Below, piece by piece: positions 1 to 11,600 of a stretch of 64,000 bases of DNA. The stretch is from the NCBI RefSeq assembly GCF_001714725.1, contig NZ_CP016447.1, positions 62,001 through 126,000 of the forward strand, given 5' to 3'. This DNA is from Acidovorax sp. RAC01. Its GTDB lineage: Bacteria > Pseudomonadota > Gammaproteobacteria > Burkholderiales > Burkholderiaceae_C. Made by a program: the position numbers and the translations under genes. A model generated the notes under the pieces. It was not told the DNA's origin and did not search any database. It was given only the letters and a program-made list of their open reading frames with translations. Each line of letters begins with the position of its first letter. Within the stretch, counting starts at the first letter, position 1.

Positions 1-95
1 CCAGGGCTGCTTGGCCTCTGTCAGGCCGCGGCGGGAACGTACCGCCGACGATTTTTGGCATTAAAACTGCCTTTAGGGCTTTCGGCATAAGCACC

Positions 96-124
96 GATAG
101 CTATATTTTTCATAGCAATCAAGG
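96..124. repeat. Dispersed tagctat/gatagc repeat, copy 1
   Basis: A short AT-rich palindromic stretch (gatagctat, then a T-run, then catagcaatcaagg) stands out from the GC-rich surroundings. Its gatagcaatcaagg end recurs near 26,080, and related tagctat cores occur near 11,930, 14,255 and 15,980. Such elements are, from memory, scattered between genes in Comamonadaceae genomes. No gene is visible in positions 1-205. Confidence 0.6.
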
Positions 125-205
125 TTCACCGAAAGGTCGGGAGTCTGTCAGGCCGCCGTTGCCGTTCTCGGCCTGCGCATGCGCACACGGCCTGCAGACT
201 GACAA

Positions 206-748
206 TCAGTTTTCAGCGCTGGCGGGCCGGCCGGAGCCGTCGGCATTCCACAGGCGTGCGCCGGAGTGTTCCATGTAGGTCAGGTACAGCCGCAGGTCGA
301 ACTCGTACTGGTGGTATTGCGGCTCCATGTGGGTACACAGCTGGTAGAAGGCCTTGTCATGGTCTTTCTCGCGCAGATGGGCCAACTCGTGCACGACGAT
401 CATTCGCAGGAACTCGTCTGGCACCTGCTTGAACATTGAGGCCACGCGAATTTCGTGGCGCGCGGTCAGCCGGTTGCCTTGCACTCGGGACAGGGACGTG
501 TGCAACCCGAGCGCGTGCCGCACGACGTGGATCTTGCTGTCAAAAACCACCTTGTTCACAGTCCCGGCGTTGCGCAGGTAGCGTGCCTTGAGCTCCTGGG
601 CATAGTCGTACAAAGCCTTGTCGCTGCGCACCGCGTGGGCCGCGGGGTACTTGCGCTGCAGGACCGGGCCGAGCTTGCCGGCAATGAGCAGTTCGCGCGC
701 CTGCGTCTGCAAGGTCTCGGGGTAGGAACGCAGGTAGGGAAGTTCCAT
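206..748 (-). CDS. YgjP-like (DUF45/WLM) zinc metallopeptidase
   Basis: A 180-residue cytoplasmic protein with the gluzincin-like motif HELAH at residues 120-124 followed by a third His in EKDHDKAFY (His130). This spacing is the signature of the YgjP-like/DUF45 metallopeptidase family (HExxH plus a downstream H). There is no signal peptide or membrane segment. The substrate is unknown for the family. The length fits a compact YgjP-type domain. It stands alone on the minus strand; the 238 bp up to the next gene hold nothing recognisable beyond the promoter region. Function as a peptidase is inferred from the motif only. Confidence 0.75.
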   Translation of the reverse strand: MELPYLRSYPETLQTQARELLIAGKLGPVLQRKYPAAHAVRSDKALYDYAQELKARYLRNAGTVNKVVFDSKIHVVRHALGLHTSLSRVQGNRLTARHEIRVASMFKQVPDEFLRMIVVHELAHLREKDHDKAFYQLCTHMEPQYHQYEFDLRLYLTYMEHSGARLWNADGSGRPASAEN

Positions 749-986
749 GGATCTGTGTGCAAGGGTGGACGCCAGCGGTGCCTGCTGTCGCAGGCCAGTC
801 GGAAAACCCCGCGGCCCATGGTCGGCGACAGATCACCCAGTCACGGCGTGGTGGCGGTCATCGACTGCCCCTGCTGCGGAGACAAGCAGACAACGGTGGC
901 AGGTTGGACGATTTCACAGGTCCGCACCGCACTACTCCCGCGCTGCCCGCTTTCAACAACCAAGGCGCAGCAGCCCAACAGCCGGG

Positions 987-1628
987 TCAGTGCAGATGGC
1001 GTGGCCTGCGCCCACCGCCGCCACCGTGACCACTGCCGGAACCGCCCGAGCCTCCCGGGCCGCGCGGCGGCTTGCCGATTTCCAGCGAGTTGACCAATGC
1101 ATCGAAGCGCTGGCTGAACAGCTTGTCGATCTCGGCGACCACGCCGCCCAGTTCCGCACCGTCGAAGTGGCGCTCCATCATGTTGACGACGTCCTGCACC
1201 AGAAGGTCGCGCTGCACCTGCATGATGGCCGCGGGGGTGGGGCCGACGAACAGCATGATGAAGTCATCGCGCGACTCCGCGCCTTGTTCCTCTTCCTCTT
1301 CGTCGAAGTCCGTGTCGTAGAACGTCACCTCAATCGCGGCACCGAGTTCAGCCAGTTCGTTCAGGCTCATGCACATCTCGTCCAGCGACTGGCGAAAATC
1401 ATCGTCGCCGCGAACGGTCCAGCACATCTGAAGGACATGCTCCTGCGCATCGAACTTGATGCCAGGCTCTTCCTCGTAAGCGCTCGCAGCGCCATCGGCC
1501 AGCGACCGCGCCCCGGCATACTTCCAAAGCGGCTTCAGCGCATCCTGAAGTTGCTCGAATCCCACATCCGCGCGCAGTTGCACTTGTCCATGGACATGAA
1601 TTTCAAAGGGTGCGTTGTAACTTGACAT
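987..1628 (-). CDS. Conserved hypothetical protein with Gly-rich tail
   Basis: A 213-residue soluble protein that I cannot assign to a characterised family. It begins MSSYNAPFEIHVHGQVQLR, has a very acidic patch (DFDEEEEEQG, near residue 110), a mixed alpha/beta middle part and a low-complexity C-terminus rich in Gly, Arg and His (about the last 30 residues). No signal peptide, transmembrane segment or catalytic motif is seen. It lies just downstream of the tRNA cluster on the same strand. Good codon use and the long acidic reading frame argue that it is real. Confidence 0.7.
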   Translation of the reverse strand: MSSYNAPFEIHVHGQVQLRADVGFEQLQDALKPLWKYAGARSLADGAASAYEEEPGIKFDAQEHVLQMCWTVRGDDDFRQSLDEMCMSLNELAELGAAIEVTFYDTDFDEEEEEQGAESRDDFIMLFVGPTPAAIMQVQRDLLVQDVVNMMERHFDGAELGGVVAEIDKLFSQRFDALVNSLEIGKPPRGPGGSGGSGSGHGGGGGRRPRHLH

Positions 1629-1641
1629 GATTGATTCGTAG

Positions 1642-1733
1642 TGGTGCCCCGAGCCGGGGTCGAACCGGCACGCCCCTTTTCAGGAAGCGGCGGATTTTAA
1701 GTCCGCAGTGTCTACCAATTTCACCATCGGGGC
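1642..1733 (-). tRNA. tRNA-Leu (anticodon UAA)
   Basis: The reverse complement folds into a class II tRNA: 7-bp acceptor stem gccccga/tcggggc, anticodon stem gcgga/tccgc enclosing loop cttaaaa (anticodon TAA), a long variable arm, T-loop ggttcgacccc and an encoded CCA. It is the last gene of the cluster in transcription order. Confidence 0.96.
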
Positions 1734-1849
1734 GCCGGCTGCTGAGCGCACACCTGCGTTGCAGCGTAACCCGGGCAGCGCACGCGCGCAATGCCCTGTT
1801 GCACGTGCTCTCAGGGAGTGGCTCCACGCACACACCCTGGGCCGAAATG

Positions 1850-1872
1850 AAAAAGGGAAGCCGAAGCTTCCC
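1850..1872 (-). terminator. Rho-independent terminator after tRNA-Gly
   Basis: On the minus strand the hairpin gggaagc-ttcg-gcttccc, with a UUCG tetraloop, is followed by five T. It lies 10 bp downstream of tRNA-Gly copy 2 and before tRNA-Leu(UAA), so the Leu gene may depend on readthrough or its own promoter. Confidence 0.75.
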
Positions 1873-1881
1873 TTGCGAATA

Positions 1882-1957
1882 TGGAGCGGGAAAAGAGTCT
1901 CGAACTCTCGACCTCAACCTTGGCAAGGTTGCGCTCTACCAACTGAGCTATTCCCGC
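1882..1957 (-). tRNA. tRNA-Gly (anticodon GCC), copy 2
   Basis: Cloverleaf with acceptor stem gcgggaa/ttcccgc, D-arm agctcagttggtagagc, anticodon loop ttgccaa (GCC), T-arm with gttcgag and encoded CCA; 76 nt. It is identical over its whole length to the copy at 2252-2327. Confidence 0.97.
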
Positions 1958-2119
1958 ATTTGTCTCGGAACCAACCTTTCGATCAGCACCATCTGACAAG
2001 CCTCAAATTATATTCCATTTTGAACGCTCTTGAGGAAAAAGCGTTCAAATTTTTCCTGCCTGCCCTGATGCCATGCTGCTTCGCCGACCCCTCGGAATAC
2101 GACGTCAACACTGGGAATC

Positions 2120-2193
2120 TGGAGGCGCGGTCCGGAGTCGAACCGGACTAACCGGATTTGCAATCCGGGGCATAACCGCTTTGCTACCGCGCC
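2120..2193 (-). tRNA. tRNA-Cys (anticodon GCA)
   Basis: Cloverleaf with acceptor stem ggcgcgg/ccgcgcc, anticodon stem ccgga/tccgg around loop ttgcaaa (GCA), T-loop gttcgac and encoded CCA; 74 nt. It sits between the two tRNA-Gly genes. Confidence 0.97.
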
Positions 2194-2214
2194 AGGAATT
2201 CACATTCCTCTGAC

Positions 2215-2243
2215 AAAAAAGGGAAGCAACTGCTTCCCTTTTT
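2215..2243. terminator. Bidirectional terminator-like hairpin after first tRNA-Gly
   Basis: The perfect stem gggaagc/gcttccc with a 4-nt loop is flanked by A6 on one side and T5 on the other, so it looks like a terminator in either direction. It lies between tRNA-Gly copy 1 and tRNA-Cys and resembles the hairpin at 1850-1872 behind tRNA-Gly copy 2. Confidence 0.7.
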
Positions 2244-2251
2244 CTGGAAAT

Positions 2252-2327
2252 TGGAGCGGGAAAAGAGTCTCGAACTCTCGACCTCAACCTTGGCAAGGTT
2301 GCGCTCTACCAACTGAGCTATTCCCGC
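2252..2327 (-). tRNA. tRNA-Gly (anticodon GCC), copy 1
   Basis: Same 76-nt sequence as 1882-1957: acceptor gcgggaa, anticodon loop ttgccaa, encoded CCA. It is first in transcription order, 84 bp downstream of the lon stop codon. Confidence 0.97.
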
Positions 2328-2411
2328 ATTTACCGAAGCCTCACATTGTACAACGTTTGCATCGATGAGCTGAATTGTAGCGCATTTTTTGCACGTTCCA
2401 AAAATTTTGCG

Positions 2412-4853
2412 TCAATGTTTCAGACCATCTGCCGCAGGGCCAGCGGCAGCCGCTGGCGCAGACTTCTCCGCCATCGCGGCAGCAACACTCGCAACCTCCT
2501 CATCCGTCAAGGGAACAGGGTTGCGCTCAAGGGCCACCTCCAGCACCTTGTCGATCCAGCGCACCGGAACGATCTCCAGCCCGCTCTTCACGTTGTCCGG
2601 GATTTCCTGCAGGTCCTTCACGTTCTCTTCCGGGATCAGCACTGTCTTGATGCCACCACGCAATGCCGCGAGCAGCTTTTCCTTCAGCCCCCCGATGGCG
2701 GTGACTTCGCCGCGCAACGTGATCTCGCCGGTCATCGCCACGTCACCGCGTACGGGGATTCCGGTGAGCGCCGAGACGAAAGCAGTCGTCATCGCAGCGC
2801 CTGCGCTCGGGCCGTCCTTGGGCGTCGCGCCGTCCGGCACGTGGATGTGGATGTCGCGCTTCTCGAACATGTCGTCGCGAATGCCGAGCATCCGGGAACG
2901 GCTGCGCACCACCGTACGTGCGGCCTCTACCGACTCCTTCATCACATCACCCAGCGAGCCAGTGCGTGTGATGACGCCCTTGCCCGGCATGGTGGCCGCC
3001 TCGATGGTCAGCAGATCGCCGCCCACCTCGGTCCACGCCAGGCCGACCACCTGGCCCACCTGGTTTTGCAGCTCGGCACGCCCATAGGTGTACTTGCGCA
3101 CACCCAGATAGTCCGGGAGGTTGTCCTCGGTGACCACGACCTGGGGCGTGAGCTTTTTGAGTTGCAGGCCCTTGACCACCTTGCGGCAGATCTTGGACAG
3201 CTCACGCTCCAGCGAACGGACACCCGCCTCGCGCGTGTAGTAGCGCACCATGTCACGCACGGCAGGCTCGGTGATGAGCAACTCCTCGTCCTTCACGCCA
3301 TTATTCTTGAGCTGCTTGGGCAGCAGATACTTCATGGCAATGCTGGTCTTCTCGTCCTCGGTGTAGCCCGAGAGGCGGATGACTTCCATGCGGTCGAGCA
3401 GCGCGGGCGGGATGTTCATCGAGTTCGATGTCGCCACGAACATCACGTCGCTCAGGTCGAAATCAACCTCGACGTAATGGTCGCCAAAGGTGTGGTTTTG
3501 CTCAGGGTCCAGCACCTCCAGCAGCGCGCTTGACGGATCACCGCGGAAGTCCGTGCCCAGCTTGTCGATCTCGTCCAGCAGGAACAACGGGTTGCGCGTA
3601 CCCACCTTCGACAGGCTCTGCAGCACCTTGCCCGGCAGCGCGCCGATGTAGGTGCGGCGGTGGCCGCGGATCTCTGCCTCGTCACGCATGCCACCCAGGG
3701 CCATGCGCACGTACTTGCGTCCGGTGGCCTTGGCAATCGACTGCCCGAGCGAGGTCTTGCCAACGCCCGGAGGACCGACCAGGCACAGGATGGGGGCCTT
3801 GACCTTGTCCACACGCTGCTGCACTGCAAGGTACTCAAGAATGCGGTCCTTGACCTTGTCGAGGCCGAAGTGGTCTTCGTTGAGCACGCCTTCGGCATTG
3901 ACCAGGTCGTGCTTGATCTTTGTCTTCTTGCTCCAGGGCAGCGCGGTCAGCACATCGATGTAGTTGCGCACCACCGAGGCTTCAGCCGACATGGGCGACA
4001 TCAGCTTGAGCTTCTTGAGCTCGGCGTCGGCCTTTTTGCGGGCCTCCGCAGGCATCTTGGCCAGCTTGATCTTCTTTTCGATCTCTTCAATGTCAGCGCC
4101 TTCGTCGCCCTCGCCCAGCTCCTTCTGGATCGCCTTGACCTGTTCGTTGAGATAGAAGTCGCGCTGGTTTTTTTCCATCTGGCGCTTGACGCGCCCGCGG
4201 ATCTTCTTGTCGACATTCAGGATGTCGACTTCGCGGTCGAGCTGCTCGAAAAGGTTTTCCAGCCGTGCTTTCACATCCGCCAGATCAAGCACAACCTGCT
4301 TGTTTTCCAGCTTGAGCGGCAGGTGGGCAGCGATGGTGTCGGCCAGGCGGCCCGGGTCGTCGATGCTGGAGATCGACGTCAGGATTTCGGGCGGGATCTT
4401 CTTGTTGAGCTTGACGTACTGGTCAAACTGCTGCATCACCGCGCGGCGCAGCGCTTCGATTTCGCTGGGCTTGCTGGCTTCGGGTTGAGCCTCCACCGGC
4501 GTCACCGTGGCGGTGAAATGCGTCTCGGCATCTTCGATGGAGGTCACCGCGGCACGCTGCTGGCCCTCGACGAGCACCTTCACGGTGCCATCGGGCAGCT
4601 TGAGCATCTGCAGGATTGTCGAAACGCAGCCGACATCGAACATATCCGACACCGAAGGTTCGTCCTTGGCCGCAGCTTTCTGGGCCACCAGCATGATGCG
4701 CCGGTCGGACTCCATCGCCAGCTCCAGGGCCTTGATGCTCTTGGGCCGGCCGACGAACAGCGGGATCACCATGTGGGGGAACACCACCACGTCGCGCAGC
4801 GGCAACAGTGGCAGGTCGATGGGGGTGGCTGGCAGGGGGGTGTGTCCGGACAT
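2412..4853 (-). CDS. lon: ATP-dependent serine protease Lon (La)
   Basis: Cytosolic ATP-dependent protease that degrades misfolded and short-lived regulatory proteins. The 813-residue product has the N-terminal LAN substrate domain, an AAA+ module with Walker A GPPGVGKT near residue 360 and Walker B FLLDEIDK, and a C-terminal protease domain with catalytic Ser in PKDGPSAG (about residue 683) and Lys in [10 protein letters not shown] (about 725), matching the Ser-Lys dyad of the E. coli enzyme. The ATG at 4853 is chosen because a GAGGA ribosome site precedes it and the product begins [11 protein letters not shown]; an in-frame start 36 bp upstream is less likely. It follows clpX by 125 bp, in the conserved tig-clpP-clpX-lon order. 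Confidence 0.98.
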   Translation of the reverse strand: MSGHTPLPATPIDLPLLPLRDVVVFPHMVIPLFVGRPKSIKALELAMESDRRIMLVAQKAAAKDEPSVSDMFDVGCVSTILQMLKLPDGTVKVLVEGQQRAAVTSIEDAETHFTATVTPVEAQPEASKPSEIEALRRAVMQQFDQYVKLNKKIPPEILTSISSIDDPGRLADTIAAHLPLKLENKQVVLDLADVKARLENLFEQLDREVDILNVDKKIRGRVKRQMEKNQRDFYLNEQVKAIQKELGEGDEGADIEEIEKKIKLAKMPAEARKKADAELKKLKLMSPMSAEASVVRNYIDVLTALPWSKKTKIKHDLVNAEGVLNEDHFGLDKVKDRILEYLAVQQRVDKVKAPILCLVGPPGVGKTSLGQSIAKATGRKYVRMALGGMRDEAEIRGHRRTYIGALPGKVLQSLSKVGTRNPLFLLDEIDKLGTDFRGDPSSALLEVLDPEQNHTFGDHYVEVDFDLSDVMFVATSNSMNIPPALLDRMEVIRLSGYTEDEKTSIAMKYLLPKQLKNNGVKDEELLITEPAVRDMVRYYTREAGVRSLERELSKICRKVVKGLQLKKLTPQVVVTEDNLPDYLGVRKYTYGRAELQNQVGQVVGLAWTEVGGDLLTIEAATMPGKGVITRTGSLGDVMKESVEAARTVVRSRSRMLGIRDDMFEKRDIHIHVPDGATPKDGPSAGAAMTTAFVSALTGIPVRGDVAMTGEITLRGEVTAIGGLKEKLLAALRGGIKTVLIPEENVKDLQEIPDNVKSGLEIVPVRWIDKVLEVALERNPVPLTDEEVASVAAAMAEKSAPAAAAGPAADGLKH

Positions 4854-4978
4854 GGAAATCCTCAAAGTGCTCTGTGGAATATGGTCCACATGGAGGGATT
4901 TTCAACCCTCACGCGCAGTCGCGGCGCGTGAAGGGTTGTTGCAGCAAGGGCGATATTGGCTCGCCCCGTTCCGGCATC

Positions 4979-6244
<1,266 letters not shown>

Positions 6245-6291
6245 GGGGGCAATGCCTTGCTTTGTTTCGGTAAGTTGACGGGATGATAACC

Positions 6292-6327
6292 AAATAAAAA
6301 ACGGCGCCTTCCCGAAGGAAAACGCCG
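6292..6327 (-). terminator. Terminator between clpP and clpX
   Basis: On the minus strand a nested hairpin (outer stem cggcg/cgccg, inner stem ccttc/gaagg) is followed by a T-rich run (ttttttattt). It lies 22 bp after the clpP stop codon and about 50 bp before clpX, a position where partial termination would set the ClpP:ClpX ratio. Confidence 0.75.
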
Positions 6328-6348
6328 CTGCACCACCCTCGTGGTCTA

Positions 6349-6957
6349 TCAGGAACGCTTGCTGATCACCTGATCGACCAGACCGTATTCCTTGGACTCG
6401 TCGGCCGACAGGAAGTAGTCGCGCTCGGTGTCGCGCTGGATCTTTTCCAGTGGCTGGCCGGTGCGCTCAGCCAGGATCTTGTTGAGCTGCTCGCGGGTCT
6501 TGAGGATCTCGCGCGCGTGGATCTCGATTTCGGTCGCCTGGCCCTGCATGCCGCCCAGCGGCTGGTGGATCATGACCTTGGAGTTGGGCAGCGCAAACCG
6601 CTTGCCCTTGGCGCCAGCCGCGAGCAAAAAGGCGCCCATGCTGGCCGCCATGCCGGTGCACAGCGTCGACACGTCAGGCTTGATGAAGTTCATCGTGTCA
6701 TAGATCGCCATGCCGGCGCTGACCGAGCCGCCAGGAGAATTGATGTAGAACGAAATATCCTTGTCGGGATTTTCGCTTTCCAGGAACAGCAACTGTGCCA
6801 CCACCAGATTGGCAGTCTGGTCATTGACCGGGCCGACCAGGAAAATCACGCGCTCCTTGAGCAGGCGGGAATAGATGTCGTAAGACCGTTCGCCACGGCC
6901 AGACTGTTCGATGACCATGGGGACCATGCCCAGGCCTTGTGTTTCCAATGCGCTCAT
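6349..6957 (-). CDS. clpP: ATP-dependent Clp protease proteolytic subunit ClpP
   Basis: Tetradecameric serine peptidase that works with ClpX (and ClpA if present). From the ATG at 6957 the protein has 202 residues, with catalytic Ser106 in GMAASMG and His131 in MIHQP, and the downstream Asp in the DERDY/GLVD region. The start is chosen because GGAGA lies at the right distance and the N-terminus [15 protein letters not shown] fits a normal ClpP propeptide; the reading frame stays open 33 codons further upstream without a good ribosome site. It follows tig by 131 bp. Confidence 0.98.
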   Translation of the reverse strand: MSALETQGLGMVPMVIEQSGRGERSYDIYSRLLKERVIFLVGPVNDQTANLVVAQLLFLESENPDKDISFYINSPGGSVSAGMAIYDTMNFIKPDVSTLCTGMAASMGAFLLAAGAKGKRFALPNSKVMIHQPLGGMQGQATEIEIHAREILKTREQLNKILAERTGQPLEKIQRDTERDYFLSADESKEYGLVDQVISKRS

Positions 6958-7088
6958 GTTTTCTCCAGACAAGCAGATACTGTACCCAGAAATGAAATGG
7001 GGCCTGTGCCAGAAAGCACAAGCCCCTGTCGGCTTGAGCGGAGCGGCTCCTGCCATGGCAGCAGGCGCACGGCCCCGCTATGGCCCGA

Positions 7089-8402
7089 TCAGCCCTGCTG
7101 TGCCATCAGTTCGTCGAACGACACGGCCTTGTCGACCACCTTGGCCTTGGACAGCACGAACTCGGTCACGTTGTTTTCAATCACAACGGCTTCGACTTCG
7201 GCCAGACGCTGGCGGTCGCCAAAGTACCAGCGCACGACGTCTTCGGGCTTCTCGTAGCTCGCAGCCAGCTCGTCGATGTGGGCCTTGAGCTGCTCGGGCT
7301 TGGCCTGCAGTTCATTGGCGCGCACCAGCTCGGCCACCACCAGGCCCAGACGCACGCGGCGCTCGGCCTGGGGACGGAACACATCTTCAGGGATTTCGGC
7401 CTTGTCGGCGTCCTTGATGCCGCGATGCTTGAGTTCAGCGCGGGCGCCTTCCATCAGGCGGGCAATTTCCGCCTGCACGCTGGCGTTGGGCAGATCGAGC
7501 TCGGCCTTGGACACCAGGGCGTCCATCACGGCCGCCTTGTTGCGGGCCAGCAGGCGGAACTTGACTTCACGCTCCAGGTTCTTCTTGATGTCTGCGCGCA
7601 GACCGTCCACGGAGCCGTCGGCGATGCCCAGCGACTTGGCCAGGGCGTCGTTCACTTCGGGCAGGTGAGCGGCTTCGATCTTCTTGATCGTCACCAGGAA
7701 GTCAGCCGTCTTGCCGGCAACGTCCTTGCCGTGGTAATCGGCAGGGAAAGCCAGGGGGAAGGTCTTGCTTTCGCCCGACTTCATGCCGCGCACGGCGTCT
7801 TCAAATTCCTTGAGCATCTGGCCTTCGCCTACCAGGAACTGGAAGTCTTCGGCCTTGCCGCCGTCAAACGGTTCGCCGTCGATCTTGCCTTCGAAGTCCA
7901 CGGTCACGCGGTCGCCGTCCTGGGCGGCAGCGTCCATGGCGCGCTGGGCGAAGCTGCGGCGCTGCTTGCGCAGGATGTCGATGGTCTTGTCGATGGCTGC
8001 ATCGGTCACTTCGGCCGACAGCTTTTCGACTTCGGCGTCCGACAGGTCGGCGATCTTGACTTCCGGGAAGACTTCGAAGATGGCGTCGAAAGTCACATGA
8101 CCTTCGGGTGCGCCTTCCTTTTCGGTGATGCGGGGCTGGCCGGCCACGCGCAGGTTGGCTTCGTTGGCGGCCACGGCAAAGGCTTCACCGACCTTGTCGT
8201 TGAGCACTTCGTACTGCACCGAGTAGCCATAGCGCTGGGCCACCACGGTCATGGGGACCTTGCCTGGACGGAAGCCGTCCATCTTGACCGTGCGTGCCAG
8301 GCGCTTGAGGCGCGTGTCGACTTCGGACTGGATCAGGGTGACGGGCACGCTCAGCGTGATCTTGCGCTCGAGCTTCTCAAGGGTTTCAACAGTAACGGCC
8401 AT
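7089..8402 (-). CDS. tig: Trigger factor, ribosome-associated chaperone and peptidyl-prolyl isomerase
   Basis: Binds ribosomal protein uL23 at the exit tunnel and shields nascent chains. The 437-residue product shows the ribosome-binding tail with the GFRPGKVP signature near residue 45, an FKBP-type PPIase domain around 155-245 and the helical C-terminal arms. Length is normal. The ATG at 8402 is preceded by AGAGGA. It heads the tig-clpP-clpX-lon cluster, and tRNA-Leu(UAG) lies 76 bp upstream on the same strand. Confidence 0.98.
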   Translation of the reverse strand: MAVTVETLEKLERKITLSVPVTLIQSEVDTRLKRLARTVKMDGFRPGKVPMTVVAQRYGYSVQYEVLNDKVGEAFAVAANEANLRVAGQPRITEKEGAPEGHVTFDAIFEVFPEVKIADLSDAEVEKLSAEVTDAAIDKTIDILRKQRRSFAQRAMDAAAQDGDRVTVDFEGKIDGEPFDGGKAEDFQFLVGEGQMLKEFEDAVRGMKSGESKTFPLAFPADYHGKDVAGKTADFLVTIKKIEAAHLPEVNDALAKSLGIADGSVDGLRADIKKNLEREVKFRLLARNKAAVMDALVSKAELDLPNASVQAEIARLMEGARAELKHRGIKDADKAEIPEDVFRPQAERRVRLGLVVAELVRANELQAKPEQLKAHIDELAASYEKPEDVVRWYFGDRQRLAEVEAVVIENNVTEFVLSKAKVVDKAVSFDELMAQQG

Positions 8403-8477
8403 GGCTATTCCTCTTATGAATGTGGATCGTGCTGGCTGCAGCGCAGCAGCGCCGTGTTCCGCAAAGTCTCACATGGG

Positions 8478-8564
8478 TGGTGCGCGGGGGGGGACTCGAA
8501 CCCCCACACCATTGCTGGCGTCAGGACCTAAACCTGGTGCGTCTACCAATTTCGCCACCCGCGC
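8478..8564 (-). tRNA. tRNA-Leu (anticodon UAG)
   Basis: Class II cloverleaf with acceptor stem gcgcggg/cccgcgc, D-arm gcgaaattggtagacgc, anticodon loop tttaggt (TAG), long variable arm, T-loop ggttcgagtcc and encoded CCA; 87 nt. It is directly upstream of tig on the same strand. Confidence 0.96.
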
Positions 8565-8570
8565 GGTTCT

Positions 8571-8605
8571 ACAAACAAACAGGCGGCAACCACAGCTGCC
8601 GCCTG
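8571..8605 (-). terminator. Terminator of the RND efflux operon
   Basis: A perfect 9-bp stem caggcggca/tgccgcctg with an 8-nt loop is followed on the minus strand by gtttgtttgt. It lies 58 bp after the stop of the RND permease gene and just before tRNA-Leu(UAG). Confidence 0.75.
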
Positions 8606-8662
8606 CATGAAATCGGTCAACCTTCTATTTTACCCTGATGCGAGAGACCTCCCGAATCAACC

Positions 8663-11600
8663 TCAGGCAAGAACTTCTGGCTCAGGCCTTTTCACGCGGA
8701 ACCAGGCCGCGTACATCGCGGGCAAGGCCAGCAGCGTCAGCACGGTCGCCACGATCAGGCCGCCCATGATGGCCACGGCCATCGGGCCCCAGAACACGCT
8801 GCGCGACAGCGGGATCATGGCCAGCACGGCCGCCGCCGCGGTCAGCACGATGGGGCGCAGACGGCGAACCGCAGACTCGACGATGGCGTCCCAGGCGGGC
8901 ACGCCGCGGGCGCGGTCCTGCTCGATCTGGTCGATCAGGATCACCGAGTTGCGCTGGATCATGCCCATGAGAGCGATCACGCCCAACAGTGCCACAAAGC
9001 CGAATGGGCGGTTCAGGACCAGCAGCGCCGCCGCCACGCCGGCCAGGCCCAGCGGCCCGGTCAGGAACACCAGCATGGCGCGGCTGAAGCTGTGCAGCTG
9101 CAGCATCAGCAGCGTGAAGGTGATGAACAGCATGATGGGGATGCCCGCGGCAATCGACGCCGAGCCCTTGGAGCTTTCCTCGACCGCGCCGGCCACCTCG
9201 ATGCGGTAGCCGCCCTGCCCGGCCGAGCGCCAGCCGGCCTCGATGGCCTTGAGCGACGGCAGCAGCGACGCCGTGACGGTGGCGCCCTGCAGGCCCTCGG
9301 TCACGTCGCCCTGCACGGTGATGGCGTAGTCGCGGTTCTCGCGCCACATCACACCGGGCTCCCAGGTAAACACAGGCTTGGCGATCTGCGTGAGCGGAAT
9401 CGACTTGCCCGATGCCGTGGGCAGGTAGGCGTTGGCGATGTCGGTGATCGCGTTGCGCTCATCCAGCGGCTGGCGCAGCAAAATGTCGATGAGCTTGTCG
9501 CCCTCGCGGTACTGGCCCACCTGCGTGCCCGACAGGATGGTCTTGGAGGCCTGCGCGATCGACTGGCTGGTCACGCCCAACGCACGCGCCTTGGCCTGGT
9601 CCACCTCCAGGCGCAGCACCTTCACCGATTCGTTCCAGTTGTCGTTCACGCCGCGCATGTCGGGGCTCTTGCGCAGCTCGGCCTTGACCTCGTCGGCGCG
9701 TTCGCGCAGCGCCACCGGGTCGGGCCCGACCACGCGGAACTGCACCGGGTACGGCACAGGCGGGCCATTGGGCAGCAGCTTGACGCGGCCACGCACCTCG
9801 GGGAACTCCTGCGCCAGCAGCGCGGGCAGCTTCACCCGCAGCGACTCGCGGACCTTCAGATCCTGCGGCACCACGATGAACTGCGACACGTTGCTTTGCG
9901 GGAACACCTGGTCCAGCGGCAGATAGAAACGCGGCACACCCGACCCGACCCAGGTGCTGACCGTGTTCACACCGGGCTCGGCCAGCAGGCGCTGCTCCAC
10001 GCGCTTGGTGACTTCTTCATTGCCCGCAAACGACGTGCCTTCCGGGAACCAGATGTCGACCAGGATCTCGGGACGGCTTGAATCCGGGAAAAACTGCTGC
10101 TGCACCTTGCCCATGCCCGCAATGCCCAGCGCAAAGGTGAGCACCGTGGCACCGATCGTCAGCCAGCGGTGCTGCACGCACCAGTCCACCAGCCTGCGGA
10201 AGGTGCGATAAAACGGGCTGTCGAACACCTCGTGCGGGTCTTCGGTCACGCCCTTGTTGGCCTGCGCCGCCAGCACATGCGGCGGCACCTTCAAAAGCAG
10301 CGTGCCCAGGTAAGGCACGAAGTACACCGACACGATCCAGCTCAGCACCAGCGCGATCACCGTCACGGCAAAGATGGCAAACGTGTATTCGCCCGTGGTG
10401 GACTTGGCCAGACCGATGGGCAGAAACCCGGCCGCCGTGATCAACGTACCGGTCAGCATGGGCATGGCGGTGATCTCGTAGGCAAAGGTCGCGGCGCGCA
10501 CCTTGTCGTAGCCCTCTTCAAGCTTGAGCACCATCATTTCCACAGCAATGATGGCGTCGTCCACCAGCAGGCCCAGCGCAATGATGAGCGAGCCCAGCGA
10601 GATCTTGTGCAGCCCGATGCCCCAGTACCACATGGCCAGAAACGTAACGGCCAGCACCAGCGGAATGGTGATGCCCACCACCAGCCCGGGGCGCGGGTCG
10701 ATGTACCACTGGCGATAGAACGGGTGCTTGCCCGGCCGCTTGTGCAGCCCCAGGGCCACAAAGCTCACGGCCAGCACGATGACCACGGCCTCGATCAGCA
10801 CCTTGACGAATTCGTTGACCGAAGTGGACACGGCCTTGGGCTGATCCTGCACATTGACCAGCTTCACGCCTGCGGGCAGGGTGGTGCCGATGCGGTCCGT
10901 GGTGGCGTGCAGCGCCTTGCCCAGCGCAATGATGTCGCCGCCCTTGGCCATCGACACGCCCAGCGCGATCACTTCGCGCCCCTGGTGGCGCACCTTGACG
11001 GTGGCTGGGTCCACGTAGCCGCGCTTGATCTCGGCAATATCGCCCAGGCGCAGCTGCGCGCCCGACGGGCCCCGGATGGGCATGGCGCGCAGGTCTTCAA
11101 TGGCGTTGAACTGGCCCGCCACGCGCACCTGCACCTGGTCTTGCGGCGTCTGCACGGCACCCGCGGCTTCCACCGCGTTTTGCTGGCCCAGCTGGGCCAG
11201 CACCTGGTTCATGTCCAGGCCCAGCTGCGACAGGCGCTTTTGCGAGATCTCGATGAAGACCTTTTCGTCCTGCACGCCAAACTGCTCGACCTTGGCCACG
11301 TCGGGCACGCGCAGCAGCTGCTGGCGCACGTCGTCGGCAAACGACTTGAGTTCGGCGTAGCTGAAGCCTTCGGACTCCAGCGCGTAGATCACGCCATACA
11401 CATCGCCAAAGTCGTCATTGAAGAACGGGCCCTGGATGCCCTGCGGCAGGGTGTAGCGCATGTCGCCCACCTTCTTGCGCACCGTGTACCAGACGTTGGC
11501 CACCTCGCTGGCCTTGGACGAATCCTTGATCTGGAAAATGATCTGCGACTCGCCAGGCTTGGAATAGCTGCGGATCTTGTCGGCGTACGGCACCTCCTGC

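Noticed and set aside
2346..4931. Long plus-strand open frames across lon (2346-3533 and 3660-4931)
   Set aside because: They mirror the codon pattern of lon in the opposite frame, show His/Leu/Gln-rich composition typical of GC-rich antisense frames and match no family.
7080..8531. Plus-strand open frame of 483 codons over tig
   Set aside because: Antisense shadow of trigger factor; it even runs into tRNA-Leu.
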